From assembly GCF_910592395.1 (NCBI RefSeq), contig NC_088309.1, positions 27,406,599-27,470,598 of the forward strand: a stretch of DNA of 64,000 bases. Direction: 5' to 3'. The notes beneath the pieces are model-generated. The model was given only the letters and a program-made list of their open reading frames with translations, did no database searches and was not told where the DNA came from. Shown in pieces: positions 49,901-60,085 of the stretch. Source of the stretch: Lineus longissimus (lineage: Eukaryota; Nemertea; Pilidiophora; Heteronemertea; Lineidae). Within the stretch, counting starts at the first letter, position 1; every line of letters starts with the position of its first letter. The translations under genes and the position numbers were made by a program.

Positions 49901-52527
49901 CACTGTCCTTGGTACAACCCTTCTTGCCCTGACGTCAGTGTATGAGTGCATCGCATTACCGTTGCTGTAAGTAGCTAGATAACTACTCAGGAAAATCAGA
50001 GGATTAATCTTCGATGTCCAATAACCATATAGTCATAGGTGTACCCCTTGTCATCTCGTAGATTTTCAGACAAGACGCATAGTGGTAATGGTATAAACTT
50101 AGCCTGGGGCTCCCCGGTACGCTATGGTACATTGTGACAGAACCAGACACATCTGTTTAACAAAGTCTTGTGTTGTGGTGGATCTTTGAATGCTTTGTCC
50201 ATCTCTTTCAGCTCGCGCTACAAGAGAGATGCAGGCAGATTACTCTCCGTGTCAGGTTCAGGCAAGAAGTACCAGTCTCCAATGAAAGAAATAGCACGAG
50301 AGCCTTTTGATATTCATATTCAAAATGCACTCGCCAGAGATGCTTCAAATCCCCTCCTAAAGTGAGAGTTTATGTATCAACTTACCTCATTCAATACAGG
50401 CTTCTTCTGTGGCTCCCTTTAAATAGTTCAAGATCAGATGGTGATGTAGAGAGAATCTATTGATAGAACTTAAAGAGGAAAGCTTTAAGCACTTCGGATG
50501 AGATGGTCGCATAACTGGTTTGATTGCCCTCCAAATTTCTGCTGATACTCTTGTTAGAATAGATCCATTCGTTGGCATTTATTTTCAGGTTCTTGCCTAA
50601 TCTTTTACTTTTGCTCTTCACAGAACAACATCAAAGACAGATCTCTCTCCCCAGGAATGTTTCCAGCTGCTGAGTCGATCAACACAGATCTTCAGAGAGG
50701 AATATATACAGAAACAAGAGCTGGCCAGGGAAGACATACAGAGAAGGTAGCAGTTTGACATTATACATGTACTTTCTACCTCCTTGCAAGCTTTTTTGCA
50801 TTGGAGATCAGCTTTTGGACATAAGATTGGCTATATTGAAGGTACTGTGGTACATATACATGTCTTTGTAAATGTCTTTGACCATTTGGTGATGCCTGTA
50901 TAGCAGTCACTCTCATTGTCATCAATTCTGTCTTGCAGGGTACGATTCCTTAGGGAGCAGAAGAAATATTTATCGAATGAGTTACAGAAAAGTCGGGAGG
51001 CTCGGAACATCTTGACAGACAAGGCCAGACAGATGGCGGACAGATACGATGATACTTATGAGAATCAGCGCCTGATTGTACAGAGGTAAGTTTGGTTGAA
51101 CACAAAGTACAGTAGAACCTCTCTATTGAGCACACCCTCAGGACTGACAAGTGCTGTCCTTAATAGAGAGGTGTCCTGATTAGAGAGGTCAAATTGAATG
51201 GAAACAACCAATTTGGGACCAAACCTAGAGTCCTTGATAGGGAGGTTGTCCTTAATAGAGAGGTGTCCGCTAAGGGAGGGTCCACTGTAGTAGGGTAAGA
51301 GTCACTTCTCTGCCTTGATGTGTGATGTGTTCTATCATCCAACCGTCCAATACTAATGTAGGCATGCACTTCTTTATGTTATCAGTGCCAAAATCAGAGC
51401 TCATTCGTATAGAACATAAAGGGCAACCCCTGATACTGAATACACTCTAGCCTAGTCCACTATGAAGCTTTTGAAGTGCTTTGATACCATGTAAGCCGCC
51501 ATACTGTTCGACATTGGACCTGTATGTACCCTGGTCTGCCATCTCCGGTTCTTTTCCTAATATTTTACGGTTCTTTCAGGGTTGAAAATGTCCTAAGAAA
51601 GGTGCAGTCGCGGTTACCGGTGCTCTCAGACGAGGAGAAGGACATGCATAAAGAACTCAAGTCAATCGAAGAAAGAATGAAACGTTCGAAGAACTCTCTT
51701 GAACAAGTAAGCCACCATCGTCAAAGACATTAGTCCTGTGTAAAATGTGCTGATATGCTCTCCCTGGTCATTGTACTGCATTGTGAACACCACTTGAAGT
51801 TCTCCAGCATTTGATCTGTGTTCCCTGAGATTAGCACCAACCTTCCGTAAACAGAATGTTCTCCGATGTCCAACACATTGGCACTTATTTGAATGAAAAC
51901 ATCAAGATCATATTGGTACCAAACAACTCTCTCCATTTTGTCTTTCTGCTCCCCCCCTTTGCCCGTTATCAACATAGCCAGTAGTTGAAAAGATATCTGG
52001 CACGAAGGCAAATTAGTCATCCTGGCTGACTGTTCAATCACAACCATTTTCAGATCCGAGTGAAACAGAGGTACCAGAGAAATCAGATTCTCCACCAGCA
52101 GGACGAGGAAAAGCCTAAAAAAGGCATGCCAAACAAACAGTCTACAATGATCAAAACGTTGTTAAAGGACGAGTAAGTCTTAGCCAGAACGTCTTTCATG
52201 ATCAATCCATTCTTCATCATGCTTTCAGTTGTTGCAAGCCATTTTAAATTCTCTACTTTTGTTTGTCGTGGATTCAAGCCACTGACTTTAACATAAAGAA
52301 AATTCATTCAAGCAAGTTTTGTGCGCAAGACAAACATAACTCGCCCAGCGCTGGCCTAACTATGAAATCACTTATGTTTTCCCACAAACTTCCAATGGAT
52401 AAAAACTTTAATTGTTAGTATGAATTATATGATGAAATTTGTTTGTCGTTTCAGGGGAGACCAAATATGTGATATGGTGAAAAATCTCAAACTGGTGATG
52501 TCGCAAGTTGGAGTCATTAACCCGTAA
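43980..52527 (+). CDS. NUP88: Nuclear pore protein NUP88, complete, 15 exons
   Basis: Exons: 43980-44210, 44666-44835, 45068-45193, 45444-45713, 48476-48653, 48894-49047, 49205-49300, 49504-49588, 49862-49966, 50212-50361, 50624-50746, 50939-51085, 51580-51706, 52054-52172 and 52455-52527 with TAA. They total 2154 nt, 717 aa (human 741), and all phases agree. The N-terminal two thirds form the beta-propeller: [74 protein letters not shown] and [10 protein letters not shown] all align with human. Exons 11-15 form the C-terminal coiled coil ([35 protein letters not shown]). NUP88 sits on the cytoplasmic face of the pore with NUP214 and supports CRM1 export. The start is set by homology and the CAAGATGG context. 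Nothing looks broken. Confidence 0.97.
45714..48475 (+). other. NUP88 intron 4 (2.8 kb) with ATTGAT/CCAAT clusters
   Basis: The largest NUP88 intron, with no coding content. It starts with a degenerate AGGCCAACAA-type repeat. It also holds two dense groups of ATCAAT/ATTGAT: six at 46555-46763 and five at 47687-47866. The second group surrounds the palindrome ATTGGCTGCCAAT (47801-47813) and ATTGATTGG (47817-47825). Confidence 0.6.
45788..45955 (+). repeat. Degenerate AGGCCA(A)CAA repeat
   Basis: Roughly 170 bp with about a dozen AGGCC words, often AGGCCAACAA or GAGGCCAGAG, at irregular 10-18 bp spacing just inside NUP88 intron 4. It leaves an open frame through the exon 4 donor, but the frame is repeat-driven and the splice site is good. 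Confidence 0.7.
51110..51287. mobile_element. 178-bp Tc1/mariner-pogo type MITE
   Basis: The element starts CAGTAGAACCTCTCTATT and ends with the complement of CAGTGGACCCTCC. TA dinucleotides flank both sides (51108-51109 and 51288-51289), the target duplication of Tc1/mariner elements. The interior repeats CCTTAATAGAGAGGTGTCC-type words in both halves. The CAGT(G/A)GAACCTC end is typical of pogo/Tigger-like elements. It lies in NUP88 intron 12, has no coding capacity and avoids the splice sites. Confidence 0.75.
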
Positions 52528-53154
52528 AGCAGTGGAGCTTCATTGGACCCGCTGTCGGTGGAGCGTGCTGGAGTCCTCAAACTATGGACTCTGTTTAACT
52601 GTGACAGACACTTGAGGTTATACTGGGGATGCCTATATTACTCACTGGCTTACTGAGAACATGACTCTCCAGAATGACATGGTTTCCGAAATGGACTACA
52701 TGTATGAATTGTGTTGTCGTATTGAGCCAAATGTTGAAGGCATGAGAATCTCTTGGGAGTTTCACATCGAACTAAATTGCAACAAAATGATAGTTGATAA
52801 AATGTTTCTGTGTATTGACATGTGTTGCATTGGGCCAGGTTGCTCTATCAACGTTAACAGTAACATTGGCTAATATACTGGAAGAGATGGGTTAAGCTGA
52901 CGCTGGAATGTCATGTGTAGAAGTGACTCTGTGCATTGTGATCACTGGTAGTGAAAGAGCTCAACCAGAATATGTGAAATTTTAGATGTTCTTCTACTTA
53001 GGTTGGACTTCCTTACAAAATGAGAGAGCAAACCTTTGTACAGTCAATCAGGCCCATTTCATACTACTGACTTGCGGTTTGTGACGATAGGTTCCAATTT
53101 TCAAAATGCCCCTGAGATGAGACATGTTTTAAAGTCTAATAATGCAATTTTTTC

Positions 53155-53160
53155 AATAAA
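53155..53160 (+). terminator. NUP88 poly(A) signal
   Basis: AATAAA 628 nt after the NUP88 stop, followed by a T/GT-rich stretch (53161-53200) suitable as a downstream element. This gives a 3' UTR of about 650 nt, ending about 210 bp before the stop of the convergent SDR gene. Confidence 0.75.
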
Positions 53161-53386
53161 GATTTTTGTACAGATATCTTGTCTTTTGTTGCTTTGTTTC
53201 TCCGAGACACTCCAATATTATGCACATCCCAAAAGCTTGTGTGAAACGTCAGGCAGTCATAAATGACCCCTTCAGTTTGCCTCAAAGAGACACTGCTCAT
53301 ATTTAAGACTGTCTCAGAATGCGACATGATAACATATTCTGTTTTGTATTATATATCCACATCAGTTGTGATGAGGCAGTTGTCCT

Positions 53387-56300
53387 TCAAGCTTTGCTGT
53401 CGTCTGTGTCGCCATTCTTGAATGAATCTTCGTTCCTCCCTGCCAGTATTAAGTCGTAAACCTGAACATGTGATGGTGTCCCAAGTGCATATACAACGGC
53501 GTCTGATACATCGGAACACTCCAAAAGCTGAAATCAACATTGTGCAGCGTTATTATTTGAGAACCAGTGTTCAACTGATGGTCAGAGTCCAGGTGTTCTC
53601 GCCATTTGGCACTCGCATCCTAAGGAAGAATGACACAATGATAAAGAGGAGTGTCCAGACCATTGACACTGTCCACAACATAAAGAAGTCTTTACTATAC
53701 TGGTGTCTGTTGAGGTTCCTGACAGTGCAGACGCTGTCCACTCCCCATGATAGCGAGCATTGTCTGTGACAGAAGGTGTCCTGACTATGAAGACATTGTC
53801 CATGATAGCTTGGAGGTGCCTATATGAGGACTGGTTGTGCCCTAAACTTACCCCATGGTCATGGTTAGGATTATCATCATTATCGACTTCGTCATCATCA
53901 TCCACACTCTTCACCAACCCGGGACTAATTGCCTGAAAGAGAAGATTCCTTTAGTTCAGAAATGCAAGTGTCTTTCCCAAAGATAAGGGCAGAATGGAGT
54001 TGCCCTCTACCGACTTTACAATTCAAGACCAAAAATTCTAGGCCCAATGCCTACATCTGATTCCGTAGTGTGCTGGTTATCACATCTGTCTAACACGCAG
54101 AAGGTCCCCGGTTCGAGACCGGGTGGAATCATCTTTTGTAGATTTTTCATAATTTACTTTTTTGTGAAGTTTCACTTTTTGAATGGTTGTGACTTTCATA
54201 ATTAGTATGTTTCCTTACCGTGATTCTGATATTATCTATTTTGAGTTGTCTCAGGTGCGATCTCATGCCTTCAACTTGACATTTGATGGCTGCTTTGGTG
54301 GACGAGTAGAAATGCCAGAGTGGGTCCCTCGGAGTATAATGCGCATCTGAACTGAAATTCACAAAGTAATGTTTCCCTGATACCTGGGTATGGTAGAGCT
54401 AATTACATTATCTGTTGTATTTACAAATGAATCCAATGAGATCGGAGCATGGTCTCAACTGGTACAGTGTGGATAAGATAAATCTTGTCGAACGGGAGAG
54501 GTTTGGACGGGACGGCACATGTTGTATGTGACAAAGACATCCTGACCAACCCAACTACTGTCCTTCCTTTGACCGTCCTGGCGTCCAGCATCTAGAGTGA
54601 ACGCGCGAAAAGAAGAAGACACAACGATGTGTCTTCGAGATTATTCTTTATGAAGTTATCTTTACCTATTGATATAAACCAAATGTCCATCCCGGACGCC
54701 TCGTATTCGCATCGACTTGATTGCTTCTCTGGCGACAATGCTATATGCCAAGACATTAACCTGAAAGAGAGAGCCAGCGACACTCAAGAGGGCACAAGAG
54801 GAGCTATGCAGGGATGGCGGAATGGACAGACTCCTGAGTCTGGACCACTTTTCAGGCAGAGGACCTGCGTTTTGTCTCATTTGTCTGAAGATCATCAAAC
54901 GGTAAAATCAAGTAATCACACTGAAGAAATCAACTCTAATATCATGACGTCTAATATCATGATTCATCTGTCCGGTAATGACATAAAGGATTCAATCATT
55001 GCGCAGGCTAGTTGTTGTGATATCATTAGGAGGACAAATTTTTGATACGGGTACAATCACTGCGATTCATTCACAATCACTGGGGTTAAATATTGGCTCT
55101 TTTATCAAGAAGATGGAGGGATGAGAAGCGGAGGAGAAGACTTACCTCCAACATTTCGCGCCAGATCTGCGTGTTTCCCTCAAGTAACGAGGCATCCGTA
55201 TGTGAGAACCCGGCACAGTTGACACAGATGTCCACCCCGCCGTACATCTCTTTAATCGTCTCAAACATGGTCAGGATATTGTCTTCCTTGCTCACATCGC
55301 ATCTCAGAGGGAGCAAGGAGCCACCAAATAACGCACCAACATTCTCTTTCAGTTCGACCGCAAGATCCTGAGACAAAACGAAAACAAATGAATTGTTTAG
55401 AATCAAAGACGCACGTAAAACCCTGACATCCGAGTCCAAGCTCCGTATAGTTCAGACTTCCCCGATGCAGGAGGGGACATTCGCCCCCTAAACCACACAT
55501 TACTGAGCAAATAAGCCTCAGTTTTCATCTTTTCATACCACTTGGAGTTGAATTGATTTTCATCAATCCTGACTGACCCACTAAAGGCCGACGTTTTCAT
55601 TATGTCTTTAGTCACGGGGCCATTCTGAATGGCACAATCTCTGGCTCCCACATTTGATCGGCTGACCACCTGTTTCATCAACAGCTGACTCCCCGAACTG
55701 TTCATAGGCCTAACCATACTGTATTTCATTGACTGAATGCTGGCAATATCAATATCATTGTGTATGCCACTCTGCCATGGCATTACTTGGTGGATATGCC
55801 TCTGTAGAGAAGACTTAGTTCTGTATTGGGTGGATATCGATCTGTGTGCAGTGAGCAGACGAGAGGGCAGGTGAACGCGCTGCGTACAATAAACTGAAGG
55901 GAGATGAAATGAATGTAGTCTTTATGCTCTAAACTGTCCCCCAACTAGTTCCATCACCATCGCAACTGGTCTTGTGATGGACTCATCCCTGGGACGGACC
56001 AGATAAATCTTTTATAGCGTCGTTTCGTTATATAACTGGGGGATGATTGCTTGCATTGTCATACATGCGTTCCTCTGTCGTTAGTTTGTATGGCATCGAT
56101 TCCTGGCATGCTGTCTCGAATATGGTAAACGATATGAGTATTTCACACCCCCAGTTCATAACGTCTTATTTTTTACAGAACAGCTGTATGTTCTAAATGG
56201 ATTCTTAATTGCAAAGACTCGGGCCGGTTGTTAGAGGACTATGCATGTAGTAAGAACTTGGACTCAATATACGTGGAGGCCCGACAATATCGAATTAGGC

Positions 56301-56745
56301 CGCATTAAGAGCACCGAAGGGGCCTTCAGATGATGTGGAGTAGTTCCTCCATTTGAAAAGCACAACCATTGACGTCAAATCCACCCGCGAGTTATTTTAG
56401 AGCAAATTCGTTCAGTTGGATCACACTGAGTTAGCAAAATGATATGGTTGCGAGTAAGAGTTCATCACAGGACGAATTTGATGTCTTCGGCGGTGTCGCA
56501 ATTACGCGACAGCTGCGACATCGAATCAAAACCAAGACCTACACCGAATTGAAAATGCCGTGCAAAATAAGGCCTTCCCAGCCAAGGAAAACAGAAGTCT
56601 CCTTCAACTCTACCTGTATTCTCTCCACGTCCTTCCCACAGCCAACCACCTTCAAGCCAGCCTCGACCAGGGCGGAGGCTATGGCAGCACCTATCCCAGC
56701 AGACGCCCCTGTCACCAGGGCTATACGTCCTCGCCATCGATCCAT
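53387..56745 (-). CDS. Short-chain dehydrogenase/reductase, DHRS11-like, 6 exons
   Basis: Exons run 56745-56614, 55367-55146, 54760-54666, 54351-54219, 53932-53852 and 53527-53387 (TGA). They total 804 nt and 267 aa with all phases consistent; human DHRS11 has 260. Exon 1 opens MDRWRGRIALVTGASAGIGA (human MERWRDRLALVTGASGGIGA), the NADP-binding TGxxxGxG site. Exon 2 has LRCDVSKEDNILTMF and VDICVNCAG. Exon 4 has the YSSTK catalytic Tyr-Lys and exon 5 ISPGLV. Exon 6 has VSDAVVYALGTPSHVQ. DHRS11-type enzymes reduce 17-beta-ketosteroids and related carbonyls in the cytosol; insect relatives oxidise farnesol. Oddities: NNAG is NCAG, the usual catalytic Ser position is Asp (INSSDAH), and an Asp-rich stretch follows SPG. 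Family assignment is firm, activity uncertain. Confidence 0.92.
54059..54131 (+). tRNA. tRNA-Val (anticodon AAC)
   Basis: A 73-nt cloverleaf. The acceptor stem GATTCCG pairs with TGGAATC (one G-U), with discriminator A. The D arm is GTG...CAC. The anticodon stem TCTGT/GCAGA flanks loop CTAACAC with anticodon AAC. The T stem CCCGG/CCGGG has loop TTCGAGA. The B box GGTTCGAGACC is perfect and TTTT at 54133-54136 can end Pol III transcription. It lies on the plus strand inside intron 4 of the minus-strand SDR gene. No CCA is encoded, as expected for an animal nuclear tRNA. Confidence 0.95.
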
Positions 56746-56926
56746 CGTGGTTTCTCAATAAAAATCAAGCTGACTGTACTGTCAGGTTGCCAGTGGAGCA
56801 AGTGGTAAGAGTTCACGCCACCTGCTCGTTCAAATATTCACTAAAGTGTCTTTATTTGCTGATGAAACGGCGATCACTTGTCACAATCATACTTTATATG
56901 AAACATGACAAGGTTTGATCGCTCGA

Positions 56927-56940
56927 GGGGGGGGGGGGGG
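56927..56940 (+). repeat. G14 homopolymer run
   Basis: Fourteen consecutive G, about 180 bp upstream of the SDR start codon on the opposite strand. Prone to length variation and sequencing error. Confidence 0.9.
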
Positions 56941-57148
56941 CAGCGCGGTATGCTATCATGCGTCAGTACAATGCAGTATGATCCGGAACATTGGTAACCA
57001 TTTGTTATAATGTGGCAATATTTTCCAGTATTCTCACAGTATTCTTAGGAAATCACATTATACGCCCAGTATATAACATTATAACATTATTCTATGTCAC
57101 TATAAGACTCTTTCACCAGTCCTCACACCTCTTTTTTCGATCAATATT

Positions 57149-57995
57149 GTCTCATATCTCTCACCATGTTGACAACGTGGCAGAGCAGCCAACAAGACTA
57201 ATGTGGCCTGACTGTGACTGTCTCATTTCTCTCATCTTGTTGCCAACACGGTGGAGCAGCCAAGACTGATTTGGACTGGCTGTGACCGTCTCATCTCTCT
57301 CACCATATTGTCAACACGGTGGAGCAGCCAGGACTGATTCGGCCTGGCTGTGACTTCCTCAACCTCTCTCATCATGTTGTCAACACGGTGGAGCAGCCAG
57401 ACTTCCTCATCTCTCTCACCATGTTGACAACTTGGCAGAGCAGCCAAGACTGATTTGGTCTGGCTGTGACTGTCTCATCTCTCTCACCATAATTATTGTC
57501 AACAAGGTGGTGCAGCCAAGACTGATTTGGCCTGGCTGTGACTGTCTCATCTCTCTCACTCACCAGCAGCCAGCAGGATTGATTCCTGGCTGTGACTGCC
57601 TCATCTCTCTCACCATGTAGACAACTTGGCAGAGCAGCCAGGATTGATTCGGCCTGGTTGTGACTTCCTCACCTCTCTCATCATGTTGTCAACACGGTGG
57701 AGCAGCCAGGACTGATTCGGCCTGGCTGTGACTTCCTTATCTCTCTCGTCATGTTGACAACTTGGCAGAGCAGCAAAGACTGATCTGGCCTGGCTGTGAC
57801 TGTCTCATCTCTCTCACCATAATCATTGTCAACACGGTAGAGCTGCCAAAACTGATTAGGCCTGGCTGTGACTGCCTCATCTCTCTCACCATGTTGACAA
57901 CTTGGCAGAACAGCCAATACTTCATGATTTGGCCTGTCTGTGACTGTCTCATCTCTCTCATTATGTGGTCAGCACGATGGAGGAGCCAGGACTGT
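57149..57995 (+). repeat. Minisatellite, ~68-bp unit, about 13 copies
   Basis: The unit contains TCTCATCTCTCTCACCATG, a TTGTCAACACGG block, GGAGCAGCCAGGACTGATT and TGGCCTGGCTGTGAC. Unit starts recur at 45-75 bp spacing from about 57149 to 57955. Copies differ by substitutions and small deletions (e.g. CACGGTGGAGCAG versus CTTGGCAGAGCAG), so at least two subtypes alternate. Open frames on both strands here are repeat products. Confidence 0.93.
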
Positions 57996-58055
57996 CAAAC
58001 AGTTGTGTGAGCTCACTAGAGCTTGCACTTACATATAATAGTGTAAAACTAAAAT

Positions 58056-58076
58056 TAATATAATATATATATATAA
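58056..58076. repeat. AT microsatellite
   Basis: TAATATAATATATATATATA-type run immediately before the 56-bp tandem array. Confidence 0.8.
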
Positions 58077-58077
58077 A

Positions 58078-58490
58078 ACCGTCATCGGATGCACATCCGA
58101 TATGCCACGAGATCCTTTACCGTCAATTGCCTTACCGTCTTCGGATGCGCATCCGATATGCCACGAGATCCTTTACCGTCAATTCCCTGACCGTCTTCGG
58201 ATGCGCATCCGATATGCCACGAGATCCTTCACCGTCAATTCCCTTACCGTCTTCGGATGCGCATCCGATATGCCACGAGATCCTTTACCGTCAATTACCG
58301 TCATCGGATGCGCATCCGATATGCCACGAGATCCTTCACCGTCAATTCCCTTACCGTCTTCGGATGCGCATCCGATATGCCACGAGATCCTTCACCGTCA
58401 ATTCCTATACCGTCATTGGATGCCACGAGATTTTTTGTTACCTCACCGTCAATTCCTATACCGTCATGGATGCCACGAGCTTTGTTCGCG
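58078..58490 (+). repeat. Tandem array, 56-bp unit with a 14-bp palindrome
   Basis: Units begin at 58078, 58134, 58190, 58246, 58297, 58353, 58409 and 58460 (last partial). The core is ACCGTCTTCGGATGCGCATCC, continuing GATATGCCACGAGATCC and a CCGTCAATTCC tail. Units 2 to 6 keep the perfect palindrome CGGATGCGCATCCG. Unit 1 has one change, and units 7-8 have lost it by deletion. The period is not a multiple of 3. Long open frames through the array are therefore artefacts of stop-free repeats. Confidence 0.95.
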
Positions 58491-59052
58491 TTGTAAAGGT
58501 TTCGGGGATACGACCAATGCATGCGAGCACCGTCGGCGGAACCCCAAACCGCCCTCTCGATCTATCCGTAAGAACAAGCCACTCTCGTGACCGTCACAGT
58601 TACGGACTCCGGACCTCCAGACTTTAGAGACCGAGCTTTTCTTTACCTTACAATTACTGTATACTCGGCGCCTCACTTATGTGTGTTGTTTTTTTCACAT
58701 ACATTGTTCTCGTGGTTTACGGAAAAGTAGGCCTAAAATGTTATAGTGTCTAAAAACAATATTCAGTTAATGGAATTACACTTTTTTCCATTACTGCTTG
58801 CTTGATATTGCCCTAACAACTTTTTCATGAATCAATTTTGAGCATTATGTTTACAACGTAGTTATTATAGCACGAAATATGAGTCTAGAATGCCAAATAC
58901 TTGCAACTATTATGTTAATCACTGAAATCTTAGTGTACTAATTGCTCGCTATAAGCTAGGTTATTGCGCCCCTAAACCAACGTACTCCCCGGAACTCAAA
59001 CTTTAACGTGAGTTAATTGTAATCTTACTCTCTATATACCAAAGTGATTTAC

Positions 59053-59280
59053 CTAGGAATACAGTTGCACTTCACTGAAAACTAATGATGTGTTGATGAG
59101 TTCAATGAATCCTTCGATTCCTTTGGTTTTCTTGGCGAACTGACGTCCGACAATCAATGACCCGTTGACGTGTACCTGCAATACGCCATTAACGTAGTGT
59201 GTAAACAGATCTATTTTTGGACGAAACTCAGCTCCTTTCAAACATTGGTCCATTTCGCCAGTGATGACACTGCTTCTAGG
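59053..59280 (-). CDS. Possible terminal exon of an unrecognised gene
   Basis: An acceptor-like GGTACAG at 59281 is followed by 75 sense codons and a TAG. The translation includes KGAEFRPKIDLFTHYVNGVL and ends LVFSEVQLYS. Amino-acid composition looks protein-like, and there is a second acceptor-like TTGCAG inside. I do not recognise the family. No upstream minus-strand exon or downstream poly(A) signal was found, and the opposite strand also has an open frame, so this may be chance or a decayed fragment. Confidence 0.25.
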   Translation of the reverse strand, partial: PRSSVITGEMDQCLKGAEFRPKIDLFTHYVNGVLQVHVNGSLIVGRQFAKKTKGIEGFIELINTSLVFSEVQLYS

Positions 59281-59375
59281 CTGTACCACAGCACATTAAG
59301 CTGTAGCAGCGCCAAGCAACAGTCAAGACAAATGTCGGCTGCCAGCCGCAGCTGGATCAACCCCCTCGGGCCTCG

Positions 59376-59390
59376 CCCCCCCCCCCCCCC
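59376..59390 (+). repeat. C15 homopolymer run
   Basis: Fifteen consecutive C between the 56-bp array and the LAMTOR4-like exons. Confidence 0.9.
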
Positions 59391-59624
59391 GTACAACTTG
59401 AAGTAAACTGCTTGAATAAGCTAGCTTGTCGGCCTATATTTTTACTTTTATGCCATTGCCATAGTACGTGTTGACAAACGTTGCCTGTGAAAAGGGTCGT
59501 TTCAAAATGGCCGAAATTTATTTTCGCAGGGTGTCTATTCAAATTGCATCTGATGCCAACCGAATTGTGACGACTTGTTTCTCCAATCTTTAAGTGCACA
59601 GTGACCAGCCCACCACCAGGTAGA

Positions 59625-60085
59625 ATGTCCACCATCACCGAAGGAATTGATCGCATTCCCGATTCTCTCGGCTTTCTGGTCCTCAATATGAAGATGGTAC
59701 TGTACTTGGTGTAAGTTCTGCAATACATAAGTAATAAACATGATTATCCACAGAATGATGCCAGAGTCAGATTTTTATGTTGGTAAGCTGGGCTGAGTTG
59801 GATTTGACAATAACGGATTTTGTAAGGGAATTGGTCTGTAAAAATACAGTCTGTTTGATTACTGTAATCAGCAGTGTATGACCGGTCATAGGTTGAAATG
59901 TATGTCTTTCAACTGTTTTGCTGATTCCACAACACTGTTGGTTTATCACTTCTCTCTTTCAGTTTGGTGGAGAACTGGAGAATGACGAAGTAAAGGCAGA
60001 TATTTTTATGAACCTGATACAGAAAGCTGCTAAGATACAGATGTCAGCTGATGACAGGACGCCATTAAAAAGACTATCAAGTTAG
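59625..60085 (+). pseudogene. LAMTOR4: LAMTOR4-like fragment: two exons, frame slip, no third exon
   Basis: Exon 1 (59625-59710) encodes MSTITEGIDRIPDSLGFLVL, matching human [21 protein letters not shown]. It then slips by 2 nt at AATATGAAG near 59691. The intact sense EDGTVLG appears in another frame just before a good GTAAGT donor. Exon 2 (59963-60080 or to the TAG at 60085) encodes FGGELENDEVKADIFMNLIQ and ends PLKRLS, matching human SSGDLENDE and PFKRLS at the human exon border. The last block (VTVSGQRVFVVKR in human) is absent before the NPHP3 start 226 bp on. LAMTOR4 is a roadblock-fold Ragulator subunit anchoring mTORC1 to lysosomes. A sequencing error could explain the slip but not the missing exon. 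Homology is likely; pseudogene status is inferred. Confidence 0.75.

Noticed and set aside
54629-55045. 138-codon plus-strand frame
   Set aside because: Overlaps SDR exon 3 on the other strand; no similarity and no splice structure.
56444-56761. 105-codon plus-strand frame
   Set aside because: Antisense shadow of SDR exon 1, whose minus-strand reading has the TGxxxGxG motif and splice sites.
57232-57961. Several minus- and plus-strand frames with repeated MVREMRQSQP-like peptides
   Set aside because: They are translations of the 68-bp minisatellite and have no independent support.
58102-58627. Two overlapping long open frames (about 162 and 166 codons) on the plus strand
   Set aside because: They lie on the 56-bp tandem array. 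The period is not a multiple of three, so all frames cycle through the same stop-free unit. No real protein is implied.
59357-59728. 123-codon minus-strand frame
   Set aside because: Antisense to LAMTOR4-like exon 1, which has recognisable homology on the plus strand. It also runs into the poly-C tract, giving poly-Gly.
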